Below are positions 43,560 to 53,025 of a DNA stretch of 64,000 nt, piece after piece. This DNA comes from Rhodococcus opacus (GTDB lineage: Bacteria > Actinomycetota > Actinomycetes > Mycobacteriales > Mycobacteriaceae): assembly GCF_012396235.1 (NCBI RefSeq), contig NZ_JAAXPA010000011.1:154630-218629 (forward strand). Direction: 5' to 3'. The translations under genes and the position numbers were made by a program. Below the pieces are notes generated by a model. The model saw only the letters and a program-made list of their open reading frames with translations. It did no database searches and was not told the DNA's origin. Within the stretch, counting starts at the first letter, position 1. Each line of letters opens with the position of its first letter.

Positions 43560-44722
43560 CCACGGCCGCCGGGGGCCACGACGACAGCGTGGCCCAACCG
43601 CATTCCCCCGCGCAGGAGCAGCCGATCATCGCCGCGGAGGAGGGCGCGGCGCGCATCAGCACGGCGGCGCATCCGCTCGGGAAGCCCGGACCGCGGTTCG
43701 ATCGCCGGTCCCCGTTCTTCATCGGGGTGGCCGGAGCCGCCGGTGTCGCCGTCACGTACGCCCTGATCGAGGTCGTTCTCGCGGCCCGCGGGGTGCTGGT
43801 CCTGATCGCCGTCGCCGCATTCCTCGCGATCGGCCTCGAACCCGCCGTGTCCTGGTTGGTGCGGCACGGATTTCCCCGATGGGCGGCGGTCGCAACGGTT
43901 TTCGTCCTCTCTTTCGCCGTGCTGGCCGGGTTCCTGGCCGCGGCGATCCCGCCGATGGTGACGCAGGGCGGCGCCCTCGTGCACAACGCCCCGGACTACC
44001 TGGGGCACCTCGAGCAGAACTACCCGGTGCTGGGGGAACTCAGCACCCGCTTCCATCTGCAGGACGAACTGCGCCGGGCACTCGATGCGGGCAACGTACC
44101 GATCGTCGTCGGCGGGATCGTGGGTGCGGGCAAGTTCGTGTTCAGCGCCATCAGCGGCACCGTGATCGTGGTCGTGCTCACCGCCTATTTCCTGGCCGAC
44201 TTCGCGCACATCCGGTCGTCGATCTACCGCCTGGCCCCGAACTCGCGGCGTCCACGCACGATTCTGATCGGCGACGAAATCTTCGCGAAGGTCGGCGGAT
44301 ACGTGCTCGGGAACCTCCTGATCTCGTTGATCACCGCCGTCCTCACGTTCGTGTGGCTGGTCGCCTTCGACGTCCCCTACCCGTTGCTGCTGGCCGTCCT
44401 GGTCGCCGTGCTGGATCTGATTCCGGTGGTCGGATCCACCCTCGCCGGTGTCGTGGTGGCGCTGGTCGCCCTCACCGTGTCCCTGCCGGTGTCACTGGCC
44501 ACCATCGTCTACTTCATCGCCCTCCGCCTGTTCGAGGACTACCTTCTCGTTCCCCGCATCATCGGCCGAACCGTCAAGGTGCCCCCGATGGTCACCGTCG
44601 TCGCCGTCCTCATCGGCGGCGCACTGCTGGGGATCGTCGGGGCGCTGCTCGCGATACCCGTCGCCGCCGCCGTTCTGCTTCTCGCCCGCGAGACGGTGTT
44701 TCCGCAGCTCGACCGCGGCTGA
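43556..44722 (+). CDS. AI-2E family transporter
   Basis: The 388-residue protein has about eight helices, the AI-2E exporter pattern with VLDLIPVVGSTLAG and the DYLLVPRIIGRTVKVPPM stretch near the end. This broad family includes antiporters and signal exporters; AutoInducer-2 transport should not be assumed. The GTG start overlaps the preceding stop. Confidence 0.85.
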   Translation: MTTAAGGHDDSVAQPHSPAQEQPIIAAEEGAARISTAAHPLGKPGPRFDRRSPFFIGVAGAAGVAVTYALIEVVLAARGVLVLIAVAAFLAIGLEPAVSWLVRHGFPRWAAVATVFVLSFAVLAGFLAAAIPPMVTQGGALVHNAPDYLGHLEQNYPVLGELSTRFHLQDELRRALDAGNVPIVVGGIVGAGKFVFSAISGTVIVVVLTAYFLADFAHIRSSIYRLAPNSRRPRTILIGDEIFAKVGGYVLGNLLISLITAVLTFVWLVAFDVPYPLLLAVLVAVLDLIPVVGSTLAGVVVALVALTVSLPVSLATIVYFIALRLFEDYLLVPRIIGRTVKVPPMVTVVAVLIGGALLGIVGALLAIPVAAAVLLLARETVFPQLDRG

Positions 44723-44842
44723 GCAGGCGGGGCACGAAAACGGCCGTGCGGAAGAAGTTTCCATGTTCTGCTTACCCTGGAGACGTGGGATGCGCCGGGG
44801 CATGCTCGGGCCGTGTCCCGAGCATGGAGAAAGAGGCGCTGA

Positions 44843-46228
44843 ATGTCGGTGATGAGTCCCACCGAGGCGATGTTCGTGCTGTTCGAGACGCCGTCGCATC
44901 CCATGCACGTGGGTGCGCTCGAACTGTTCGAACCACCGCGCGAGTCGGGGCCCGATCATGCCCGGGCCATGTTCGAGGCGTTGATCTCGCACGAGGACGC
45001 GTCGGACACGTTCCGCCGGCGCGCCGTACGCCCGCTCCGGGGCGCCAGTTATCCCTGGTGGTCGTTCGACGACCGCATCGATCTCGGCTACCACGTCCGG
45101 CACACGGCGGTCCCGGGCCGGGGCCGCATGGAGGATCTGCTGTCGCTGGTGTCCCAGATGCACGGCATGCCGCTCGACCCGCAGCACCCGATGTGGGAGA
45201 TGCACGTCATCGAGGGGCTCGCCGACGGACGGACGGCCGTGTTCTCGAAGATTCACCTGTCGCTGATGGACGGACCGGCCGGGCTGCGACTTCTCCATCA
45301 CGCCCTGTCGACCGACCCCGACGCCCGCGACTGCCCCGCACCGTGGACGCCCGGGGTCGCCGGCACGCCGCGGCGGGAATCCGTGCTGCCGGTGGCCATG
45401 GTCCGGGCCGGCGTGCGGGCCGCCACCAGCATCGTCGGGGTGTTGCCTGCGCTCGCGAAGGTCGCGTACGACGGCGTCCGCGAGCAACATCTGACCCTCC
45501 CCCTGCAGTCACCGCCCACGATGCTCAACGTTCCGGTCGGCCGGGCCCGGAAACTGGCGGCACGGTCGTGGCCGATCCGGCGCCTGGTGTCGGTGGCCAC
45601 CGCGGCCCGCACCACGATCAACGCGGTGGTGCTCGCGATGTGTTCGGGGGCGCTGCGCCAGTATCTCCTCGAGCAGTACGCGCTGCCGGACGCGCCGCTG
45701 ACGGCGATGCTGCCCGTGCCCCTCGACCTCGGCGGCACGATGATCGGTCCGCGCGGCCGCGATCACGGCGTCGGCGCGATGGTCGTCGGCCTCGCCACCG
45801 ACGAAGCGGATCCGGCGGCACGCCTGGCTCGCATCAGCGAATCGGTCGAGCACACCAACCGTGTGTTCGGCGCGCTGAGCCACACCCAGTTCCAGCTGAT
45901 GAGCGCGCTGGCGATCAGCCCGATCCTGCTCGAGCCGGTCCGCCGGTTCGTCGACGACACTCCCCCGCCGTTCAACGTGATGATCTCGTACATGCCGGGC
46001 CCGTCGAGGCCGCGGTACTGGAACGGCGCCCGCCTCGACGCGGTCTATCCGGCGCCGACGGTCCTCGGGGGTCAGGCGCTCAGCATCACCCTCACCAGCC
46101 GGTCCGGTCAACTCGACGTCGGCGTCGTAGGCGATCGGCACGCCGTCCCCCATCTTCAGCGGATTATCACGCACCTGGAGACGTCGCTCAGCGACCTCGA
46201 GCACGCGGTCGCCGCGTCCGGCACCTGA
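44843..46228 (+). CDS. WS/DGAT-like acyltransferase lacking the second active-site His
   Basis: The 461-residue protein has the WS/DGAT fold, but the HHxxxDG motif reads HLSLMDG at 138-144. The second His, the catalytic base, is Leu. TTINAVVLAMCSGALRQYL and PFNVMISYMPGP, typical of the family, are present. It may be catalytically dead or use another residue. ATG follows GAGGCGCTGA. It lies far from the dormancy island copy at 6437. Confidence 0.83.
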   Translation: MSVMSPTEAMFVLFETPSHPMHVGALELFEPPRESGPDHARAMFEALISHEDASDTFRRRAVRPLRGASYPWWSFDDRIDLGYHVRHTAVPGRGRMEDLLSLVSQMHGMPLDPQHPMWEMHVIEGLADGRTAVFSKIHLSLMDGPAGLRLLHHALSTDPDARDCPAPWTPGVAGTPRRESVLPVAMVRAGVRAATSIVGVLPALAKVAYDGVREQHLTLPLQSPPTMLNVPVGRARKLAARSWPIRRLVSVATAARTTINAVVLAMCSGALRQYLLEQYALPDAPLTAMLPVPLDLGGTMIGPRGRDHGVGAMVVGLATDEADPAARLARISESVEHTNRVFGALSHTQFQLMSALAISPILLEPVRRFVDDTPPPFNVMISYMPGPSRPRYWNGARLDAVYPAPTVLGGQALSITLTSRSGQLDVGVVGDRHAVPHLQRIITHLETSLSDLEHAVAASGT

Positions 46229-46230
46229 CC

Positions 46231-47301
46231 CTAACCGGGCGGCTGCCGCAGGGACGTGCGGTTCTCCGCCCAGCACCGGGTGACGTGATCGCCGACGAGG
46301 TCGTCGAAGGCCAGGCAGGCCGCGGCCCCCAGCAGGATGTCGTCGGCTACTGCGGGCCGGGCCGCGACCAGCCCGCCGGCGAGGTCGCGGCAGACGATCT
46401 GTTCGTGCACGGAGTCGGCCTCCACGTGCTCGTCGAAGAACAGGGTGGCCGCCTTCCCGAATCCGAGGCGGCGCAGTCCGGCGGCGTACTTCTTGCTCGG
46501 CAGTGCGGACGTGGTCTCCACCGCGCACAGGTGCCCCACCAGGGCCCCGAGACGACCGCGGTGCAGGCCGAACAGGGACAGCGCGTTGAGGGACGCCAGC
46601 GTCACGGCGGGCACCGCGTCGATGTAGTGCGCGTAGTCGCCGGACAGCCCGAGCTCGCGCATCGTGGTGGCGAACAGCGCCGAGTGCATCCTCTCGGGCC
46701 TGCCGCCGCCGTATTCGTCGGACTGCACCTCCACCAGCGCCGCTTTCGGTGCGCCCGCGAGCCGCGGAATGCCGAGCGTGTGCACGTCGGCCTCACGCAA
46801 CTGGTTCAGCGAACGGTGGATCAGCAACTCCCGGAACTGGGTGAGATCCGCGTCGTGGGCCATGTGACCGGACAGCCCCGGCGCCGTGCTGGGGGCGGTC
46901 ATCGCCCACAGCGCTGTCACCACGTCGTCGGCGCCGGTCGGCGCGTCGGCGACGTCACGGATCGCGGCGTCGAACGGGACCTCGAGCGCCGATCGGGCGG
47001 CGATCAGGTCGCTGTTCCACTCCCACTCGTCACCGACACCGGTGATCCCCTGCAGGTGCAGTTCGTAGAGCGCGGTCAGGCAGATCTGCGCGTCCTCGTC
47101 GACGAGGAAGGCCCGGGGACTGTCGCGCGCCGACGAGGCGAGGGAGCGTGCCGCCGCCACGAACGGTTCGGCATCGGCGCCGTCGGCGCGCAGAATGGAG
47201 AACAGGAGATCGCTGACGGGACCGCGCGGCTTCGGGAAGGGCATGGACGTTCCCGATTGCGCCACCGTGTCCGACGTCGACCGAGAGTGCAAAGTAGTCA
47301 T
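46231..47301 (-). CDS. Iron-containing redox enzyme, heme-oxygenase-like fold
   Basis: The 356-residue protein has the long helical pattern of the heme-oxygenase-like di-iron oxidase group, with likely metal ligands in LTALYELHLQGITG, EVQSDEYGGG and ATLFFDEHVEADSVHEQ. Such enzymes use a di-iron site for oxidative chemistry. ATG at 47301 has GGAG five bases upstream. The start codon abuts the start of the divergent CDGSH gene. A start at residue 20 would leave a gap but has a poorer site. Confidence 0.78.
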   Translation of the reverse strand: MTTLHSRSTSDTVAQSGTSMPFPKPRGPVSDLLFSILRADGADAEPFVAAARSLASSARDSPRAFLVDEDAQICLTALYELHLQGITGVGDEWEWNSDLIAARSALEVPFDAAIRDVADAPTGADDVVTALWAMTAPSTAPGLSGHMAHDADLTQFRELLIHRSLNQLREADVHTLGIPRLAGAPKAALVEVQSDEYGGGRPERMHSALFATTMRELGLSGDYAHYIDAVPAVTLASLNALSLFGLHRGRLGALVGHLCAVETTSALPSKKYAAGLRRLGFGKAATLFFDEHVEADSVHEQIVCRDLAGGLVAARPAVADDILLGAAACLAFDDLVGDHVTRCWAENRTSLRQPPG

Positions 47302-47535
47302 ATGAACTCCATTCCCATTCCCGGGGCCGACGAATCTGCCGTGGCCGACGAGTCCGACGTCACGATCACCGTCTGCCCTGATGGTCCACTCCTGGTGCGG
47401 GGTGCTGCGCGGATCCTCGACACCGACGGTAACCCGCTCGGCGGCGGCCGGGCCACCGTGGCGCTGTGCCGGTGTGGGCGGACGAGCATCGCTCCCTTCT
47501 GCGACAGTTCGCACAAGAAGCGGCGTCGCCCGTAG
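47302..47535 (+). CDS. CDGSH iron-sulfur protein
   Basis: The 77-residue protein has the 2Fe-2S motif CxCx8CxxxH: Cys56, Cys58, Cys67 and His71 in LCRCGRTSIAPFCDSSHK. CDGSH proteins carry a redox-active, labile cluster. The divergent neighbour is a di-iron enzyme, with which it often occurs; electron or cluster delivery to it is plausible. No strong ribosome site precedes the ATG. Confidence 0.82.
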   Translation: MNSIPIPGADESAVADESDVTITVCPDGPLLVRGAARILDTDGNPLGGGRATVALCRCGRTSIAPFCDSSHKKRRRP

Positions 47536-47547
47536 GACTGTTCCGCA

Positions 47548-47634
47548 TCAGTTCTGCTTCCGACTCTGCGCACGGCGGCGCGCGATCACGAACGTCACGA
47601 CGCCGACAAGGATCACGATGGCGATGATTTCCAT
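47548..47634 (-). CDS. Possible 28-residue single-helix membrane peptide
   Basis: The frame encodes MEIIAIVILVGVVTFVIA followed by a basic tail (RRRAQSRKQN), a clean single-pass membrane peptide. It lies between two other genes and has only a weak ribosome site. No homologue is recalled. Confidence 0.4.
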   Translation of the reverse strand: MEIIAIVILVGVVTFVIARRRAQSRKQN

Positions 47635-47903
47635 CCGTACCGGTTACCCACTCCGCGGAAAAGCTACGCCGGGCTCCCGCTGTGCCGCCGGACGCGCCGT
47701 CGAGAAGTGCAGTGGGACTACCGAAAACGCGAACGGCGCGACATCGGCGGTGATGGTGGGGTGAGAAACGCGTCCCCGTAATTGACACCATGGGGTAACG
47801 TCAGAGTCCTGCACGGTTGAGCCCCCAGCCGCAATGGACGGGCACGGTTCACGCGCCTTATTTCGTGCCTGTCTCCTACGTCGCTCGATCGTGAGGAAAC
47901 GAC

Positions 47904-48359
47904 ATGAAATCTGTTCTCAGTGCGCTGCCGACACGCTCCGACCCTGCCGACAATTCGACGCTGTTCAGCTGGGCCGTCGAGCCCGAGCACGGGAGGCTCT
48001 CCGTCGTCAGTGCGCCCGGTGCCGGCGGAATTCTCGTCGTCCGGATATCCGGTGACATCGACGTCACCACCCTCCACACCTTCGGGAACCACCTCGACGA
48101 GGCGATCAACGAACGACTTCCGTTCGTGCTCGACCTTACGGACGTGCAGTTCTTCTGCGCGTCTGCCCTACCGATACTCGACATCATGGCCGGTCGCGCC
48201 CGCAGGCTCGCCGTGCCGTGGGCGGTGACCGGCAACACCGCTCTTCGCAGGCCGTTGACGGCAATGCACATGGCTGCACAGATCCCCTTCGGCGCCGACC
48301 TCGAGGACGCCTTCCGGCTGGTCACCGAGGCAATTCACCAGGGTGGGCGCTCGGCGTGA
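47904..48359 (+). CDS. STAS domain protein (anti-sigma factor antagonist type)
   Basis: The 151-residue protein has a STAS domain (about 40-140) with [13 protein letters not shown] and [19 protein letters not shown]; Ser near residue 90 takes the phosphorylation position. Such proteins free a sigma factor by binding its anti-sigma factor. ATG follows GAGGAAACGAC. Its stop overlaps the otsA start by GTGA, coupling a stress-signalling protein to trehalose synthesis. SigF and an RsbW-type protein lie 8 kb away and are possible partners. Confidence 0.83.
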   Translation: MKSVLSALPTRSDPADNSTLFSWAVEPEHGRLSVVSAPGAGGILVVRISGDIDVTTLHTFGNHLDEAINERLPFVLDLTDVQFFCASALPILDIMAGRARRLAVPWAVTGNTALRRPLTAMHMAAQIPFGADLEDAFRLVTEAIHQGGRSA

Positions 48360-49798
48360 AAGACACTGCTCCGTACGGCACGTCCGACTTCGTGGTGGTC
48401 GCCAACCGACTGCCCGTGGACATGGAGACACTCGACGACGGGACGACACGCTGGAAGCGGAGCCCGGGAGGCCTCGTCACAGCCCTGGAACCGATCCTTC
48501 ACGACCGGGAACGCGGTTCCTGGGTGGGCTGGCCCGGTGTGCCCGACACGAAGGTCGAACCGATCGTCTCCGGCGGGATCGACCTGTACCCGGTGGAGCT
48601 GAGCTCGGCCGAGGTCTCGTTGTACTACGAAGGATTCTCGAACGCGACGCTGTGGCCGCTGTACCACGACGTGCTGGTGGCGCCGGTCTTCGACCGGGAT
48701 TGGTGGCACTCGTATCTGGACGTGAATCGCCACTTCGCCGAGGAGACCGCGCGCACCGCGGCTGAGGGCGCAACCGTGTGGGTGCAGGACTACCAGCTGC
48801 AGCTGGTGCCCCGTCTGCTGCGGGAGATGCGCCCCGACCTGACCATCGGGTTCTTCCTCCACATCCCCTTCCCGCCCGTCGAACTGTTCATGCAGTTGCC
48901 GTGGCGCAAGGAGATCGTGGAGGGGCTGCTCGGCGCCGATCTCATCGGCTTCCACCTGCCCGGCGGCGCCAACAATTTCCTGTTCCTGGCGCGCAGGCTG
49001 CTGGGACTCGACACCACCACCGCAGGCGTCGGCGTGCGCAGCGCACTCGGTCGGGTGACACTCGACGACCGGGTCGTGCAGGTCGGAGCGTTCCCCATTT
49101 CCGTCGACTCGCGGCAACTGGTCGAACAGGCCACCGATCCCGCCATCGTCGAACGGGCCGCCGAGATCCGCCGCGAGCTCGGGAACCCCCGCAAGATCCT
49201 CCTCGGAGTCGACCGACTCGACTACACGAAGGGCATCGACCTGCGGCTCTCGGCGCTCGGTGAACTGCTCGACGAGGGCCGGCTCGATCCGTCCGACACC
49301 GTGATGGTGCAGCTCGCCACCCCGAGCCGTGAACGCGTCGAGCACTACATGAAGATGCGCAGTTCCATCGAGGAGCAGGTCAGCCACATCAACGGTGATC
49401 ACGGTCAGATCGGCCGGCCGGTCGTGCACTACCTCTATCAGCCGGTCGATCGCAGCGAGCTGATCGCGCTGTTCCTGGCCGCCGACGTCATGCTGGTCAC
49501 CCCGATGCGTGACGGGATGAACCTCGTCGCGAAGGAGTACGTCGCCTGTCGAGCGGATCTGGGTGGGGCGCTGGTGCTCAGCGAGTTCGCCGGTGCCGCC
49601 GCCGAACTCCGGGGCGCCTACCTGGTGAACCCGCACGACCTCGACGGAGTGAAGAACACGATCATGGCCGCCCTCGACCCGGACCGGGAGCAGGGACGGC
49701 GCCGCATGTCGCGGCTGCACCGCCAGGTGCTCGACCATGACGTGCACCGCTGGGCGCAGTCGTTCCTCGGCGCGCTGTCTCCGGTTGCCGGCGACTGA
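48356..49798 (+). CDS. otsA: Trehalose-6-phosphate synthase
   Basis: The 480-residue protein is a GT20 glycosyltransferase that joins UDP- or GDP-glucose to glucose-6-phosphate. Family motifs in order are [40 protein letters not shown] and [14 protein letters not shown]. Length is typical. The GTG start overlaps the STAS stop. No otsB phosphatase is next to it; instead four glycosyltransferase genes follow. Confidence 0.92.
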   Translation: MKDTAPYGTSDFVVVANRLPVDMETLDDGTTRWKRSPGGLVTALEPILHDRERGSWVGWPGVPDTKVEPIVSGGIDLYPVELSSAEVSLYYEGFSNATLWPLYHDVLVAPVFDRDWWHSYLDVNRHFAEETARTAAEGATVWVQDYQLQLVPRLLREMRPDLTIGFFLHIPFPPVELFMQLPWRKEIVEGLLGADLIGFHLPGGANNFLFLARRLLGLDTTTAGVGVRSALGRVTLDDRVVQVGAFPISVDSRQLVEQATDPAIVERAAEIRRELGNPRKILLGVDRLDYTKGIDLRLSALGELLDEGRLDPSDTVMVQLATPSRERVEHYMKMRSSIEEQVSHINGDHGQIGRPVVHYLYQPVDRSELIALFLAADVMLVTPMRDGMNLVAKEYVACRADLGGALVLSEFAGAAAELRGAYLVNPHDLDGVKNTIMAALDPDREQGRRRMSRLHRQVLDHDVHRWAQSFLGALSPVAGD

Positions 49799-49847
49799 TC
49801 AGTCGCACTACCCCCGTCGTATCTCGGCAGAGGCCGAAGGAGTACCC

Positions 49848-50915
49848 ATGATTCGCGTTGCCTCCGTCCCGGAGTCACACGTCTACGTTCGTCATCTGGC
49901 CGACCCGGACGGAGGCGGCGACGTCGTGCGTCTCCCCGATCCGGTCCCGGCGGACGGTCGCAAGGTCCCCGGCGGATGGTGGCCGCCGCTCATGCTGGAT
50001 CCGGGATGGATCAGCCGCCACCATCGCGACTTCGACGTGTTCCATATTCATTTCGGGTTCGACGCCATCGATCCGGCCGAGATGAAAGACATCGTCCACG
50101 AACTGTCCGTCCGCGGAAAGCCGCTGGTGTACACGGTGCACGACCTCCGCAATCCGCACCACCCGGACCCCGAGCCGCACCTCGAGATCTTGGACGTACT
50201 GGTGCCTGCCGCCACCGAACTGGTCACCCTCACCGACGGCGCGGCCGCGGTTGTCGACGCGAACTGGGCCCGCATCGCGACCGTTCTCGACCACCCGCAC
50301 GTCGTGGAGCGGCCTCTGATCGAGCGTCCCCGCCCGGACTCGGACGAGTTCGTGGTCGGCGTCCACGTCAAGAGCCTTCGCGCGAACATGGATCCGTTCC
50401 CGGTACTGGACACCCTGGCCCGGACCGTCTCCGGGCTACCTGGAGCGCGTCTGCAGATCGACGTCCATGACGAGATCTTCGAACCGGGCAATTACTGGTA
50501 CGCGCCGGACGCGGCGGCGCGACTACTGCAGTACCGAGATGCCGACTGCGTCGAGGTGCGTGTCCACCCGTATTTCTCCGACGACCAGTTGTGGGACTAT
50601 CTGTCGTCGCTGTCGATCTCGGTGCTGCCGTACCGCTTCGGCACCCACTCCGGATGGCTCGAGGCGTGCCACGACCTCGGCACCGCGGTGGCTGCGCCGA
50701 CGTGCGGCTTCTACTCGCAGCAACAGGACTGCGCCACTTACGGATTCGACGAGGAATCCTTCGACGCGACCTCGCTCGATCGAGCCATCCGCACCCTGTA
50801 CGGGTCCGAGACGGCCCGGGCGACGTGGGACGCGCGCGCAACACAGCGGCGCCTCCTCGCGCGTGCACACCACGACCTGTACGAAAGAGCGCTGTCGTGG
50901 CGTGCACTGCCGTGA
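49848..50915 (+). CDS. GT-B glycosyltransferase, GT4-like
   Basis: The 355-residue protein has the GT-B layout: an N-terminal half with FDVFHIHFGF and PLVYTVHDLRNP, and a C-terminal half with VGVHVKSLR and PYRFGTHSGWLEACHDLG, where the retaining-type donor-site Glu is expected. The donor and acceptor are unknown. ATG follows GAAGGAG. It is coupled to the next gene by GTGA. Confidence 0.75.
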   Translation: MIRVASVPESHVYVRHLADPDGGGDVVRLPDPVPADGRKVPGGWWPPLMLDPGWISRHHRDFDVFHIHFGFDAIDPAEMKDIVHELSVRGKPLVYTVHDLRNPHHPDPEPHLEILDVLVPAATELVTLTDGAAAVVDANWARIATVLDHPHVVERPLIERPRPDSDEFVVGVHVKSLRANMDPFPVLDTLARTVSGLPGARLQIDVHDEIFEPGNYWYAPDAAARLLQYRDADCVEVRVHPYFSDDQLWDYLSSLSISVLPYRFGTHSGWLEACHDLGTAVAAPTCGFYSQQQDCATYGFDEESFDATSLDRAIRTLYGSETARATWDARATQRRLLARAHHDLYERALSWRALP

Positions 50916-52024
50916 ACGGCGATGCGCTCCGCATCGCCCTGATCGCCTCGAGTCGGCACCCCATCCGGCAACCGTTCCCCGGCGGCCTCGAATCGCACGT
51001 CTGGCATCTGGCGCGACGCCTGTGCGCCGACGGGCATCGGGTCAGTCTCTTCGCCGGACCAGGATCCGATCCGGGCCTCGGTTGCGCGCACCTGACGGTG
51101 GAGACCTTGGCGACGAGTGTCGCCGCCCAGCGGGACGTGTCCATGCCACCGATGGACTTCCTGCGGGAGCACCATGCGTACCTGCGGTTGATGCTCGATC
51201 TCGCCGGGCCGCTGGCGGGGTCGTTCGACGTGGTGCACAACCACAGCCTGCATTACCTTCCCGTAGCCATGGCCCCCGCGGTTCCGATACCGGTGCTGTC
51301 GACCTTGCACACACCGCCCACTCCGTGGCTCGAATCAGCTCTCGCCGTCCGGGCCGGCACTGACGCACATTTCGTGGCCGTGAGCAGGCACACCGCGGCA
51401 GCGTGGAGTCACACCGTCGAGCGTATCGATGTCGTGCCGAACGGTGTCGACGTCGATGGCTGGCCCGAAGGGGCCGGCGGCACGGACCTCATCTGGTTCG
51501 GCCGACTGGTACCCGAGAAGGGTGCGCACGTCGCGGTCGCGGCGGCGCGCCGCGCGGGCTTCGCGATCCATCTCGCGGGACCCATCAGCGATCCGGCCTA
51601 TTTCGAGAGCACGATCGCACCCCTGCTGGGTGCCGACGTGACCTATCTGGGGCACCTCACCCAGCCCGAGTTGGCGACAGCGATCGGTCGTGCGGCGGCG
51701 GCCGTGATCACTCCACTGTGGGACGAACCCTACGGGCTGGTGGTGGCCGAGGCGCTCGCCTGCGGCACACCTGTCGCCGCGTTCGCGCGCGGCGGTATCC
51801 CCGAGGTGGTGTCCGCCGACTGTGGTCGCCTCGTCCCGCCCGACGACGTCGATGCCCTCGCCGACGCGATACCGCGGGTCATCGCGCTGCCACGTGGGTC
51901 GGTGCGAGCGCACGCCCGGGCGCACTGCTCCGAACGCCGCATGGTGGATGCCTACGTGAGCATCTACCGTCGGCTCGCGGCGAACCGTGTCCGCGCCGAC
52001 GGCGAGCGGCGGGAGGCGTCGTGA
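50912..52024 (+). CDS. GT4 family glycosyltransferase
   Basis: The 370-residue GT-B protein has PFPGGLESHVWHLARRL, DVVHNHSLH, IDVVPNGVDVDGW, WFGRLVPEKGAHVA and WDEPYGLVVAEALACGTPV, the nucleotide-sugar contacts of retaining GT4 enzymes such as glycogen or mannosyl transferases. GTG at 50912 overlaps the preceding stop. Confidence 0.88.
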   Translation: MNGDALRIALIASSRHPIRQPFPGGLESHVWHLARRLCADGHRVSLFAGPGSDPGLGCAHLTVETLATSVAAQRDVSMPPMDFLREHHAYLRLMLDLAGPLAGSFDVVHNHSLHYLPVAMAPAVPIPVLSTLHTPPTPWLESALAVRAGTDAHFVAVSRHTAAAWSHTVERIDVVPNGVDVDGWPEGAGGTDLIWFGRLVPEKGAHVAVAAARRAGFAIHLAGPISDPAYFESTIAPLLGADVTYLGHLTQPELATAIGRAAAAVITPLWDEPYGLVVAEALACGTPVAAFARGGIPEVVSADCGRLVPPDDVDALADAIPRVIALPRGSVRAHARAHCSERRMVDAYVSIYRRLAANRVRADGERREAS

Positions 52025-53025
52025 TCGGCTACTACATCCATCACCACGGGTCTGGGCATCGGATGCGCGCGTCGAGTATCTGTGCGGCTCTGGACACGCC
52101 CGTCACCGCGCTGTCCTCGGCGCCGATCGCTCCCGGCGCCCCGTTCGCCGACAGCGTCTCCCTGGCGCGCGACGACCGTGGTTCCTCCCCCGAGAACCCC
52201 ACCGCCGACGATGCTCTGCACTGGGCACCCGTGCACGACGTCGGGCTGCGGACTCGCATGTCCCGCATAGCGTCGTGGGTCGACGAGACCCACCCCAGCC
52301 TGCTCGTCGTCGACGTATCGGTGGAGGTGGCGGCGTTCGTTCGGTTGCTGGGCGTGCCCGTGGTGGTGATCGCGATGCCCGGCGAACGCACAGATCCAGC
52401 CCATCACCTCGGCTACCGGCTGGCCGACCACATCGTCGCCGCATGGCCGCAGGCAATGTACGACCCGGAGTGGTTGCGGGAATTCGCGCACAAAACCACC
52501 TTCGTCGGAGGAATCAGCCGGTTCGACGGCCGCGCACCCGCCGGCGGCCCCGACTCGGCCCGCCCGCGGATACTCGTTCTCAGCGGTGCCGGGGGCACCG
52601 CGGCGACGCTCGCCGACGTCCGTCGATGTGCACACCGTCACCGCGGATACCGATGGCAGGCGCTCGGGGTTCCCGGGGCACCGTGGGTGAACGACCCGTG
52701 GCCGGAGCTGTGCGGTGCCGATGTCGTCGTCTCCGATGCCGGCCAGAACTCCGTCGCCGAGATCGCCGCCGCGCGCCGCCCTGCGATCGTCATCGCCCAG
52801 CCGCGGCCGTTCGGCGAACAGGAGGCCACAGCGGACGCACTCGCCCGCGGAGGACTGGCCGTGACGGTACCGCACTGGCCGGAGCTGAACCGGTGGCCGG
52901 CCCTCCTCGACCGGGCACTCGCCCTCGGCGGCGAACGCTGGGTGCGCTGGCAGACCGCGGGCGCCGCCACCCGCGCAGCGGCAGTCATCGACAGTCTCGC
53001 GAAACGGGCGGAATCGGTGACATGA
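52021..53025 (+). CDS. MurG-like (GT28 C-terminal) glycosyltransferase
   Basis: The 334-residue protein begins IGYYIHHHGSGHRMRASSI, like UDP-sugar transferases of the MurG/GT28 group, and ends with ADVVVSDAGQNSVAEIAAARRPAIVI and PFGEQEATADAL, the donor-binding C-terminal part. The acceptor is unknown. The GTG overlaps the preceding stop and the stop overlaps the next ATG. Confidence 0.8.
   Translation: MIGYYIHHHGSGHRMRASSICAALDTPVTALSSAPIAPGAPFADSVSLARDDRGSSPENPTADDALHWAPVHDVGLRTRMSRIASWVDETHPSLLVVDVSVEVAAFVRLLGVPVVVIAMPGERTDPAHHLGYRLADHIVAAWPQAMYDPEWLREFAHKTTFVGGISRFDGRAPAGGPDSARPRILVLSGAGGTAATLADVRRCAHRHRGYRWQALGVPGAPWVNDPWPELCGADVVVSDAGQNSVAEIAAARRPAIVIAQPRPFGEQEATADALARGGLAVTVPHWPELNRWPALLDRALALGGERWVRWQTAGAATRAAAVIDSLAKRAESVT

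Noticed and set aside
43450..47535. A 1,361-codon open frame on the plus strand
   Set aside because: It is an out-of-frame reading across the AI-2E, acyltransferase, oxidase and CDGSH genes. Its Arg/Pro/Gly-rich composition is that of shadow frames in GC-rich DNA.
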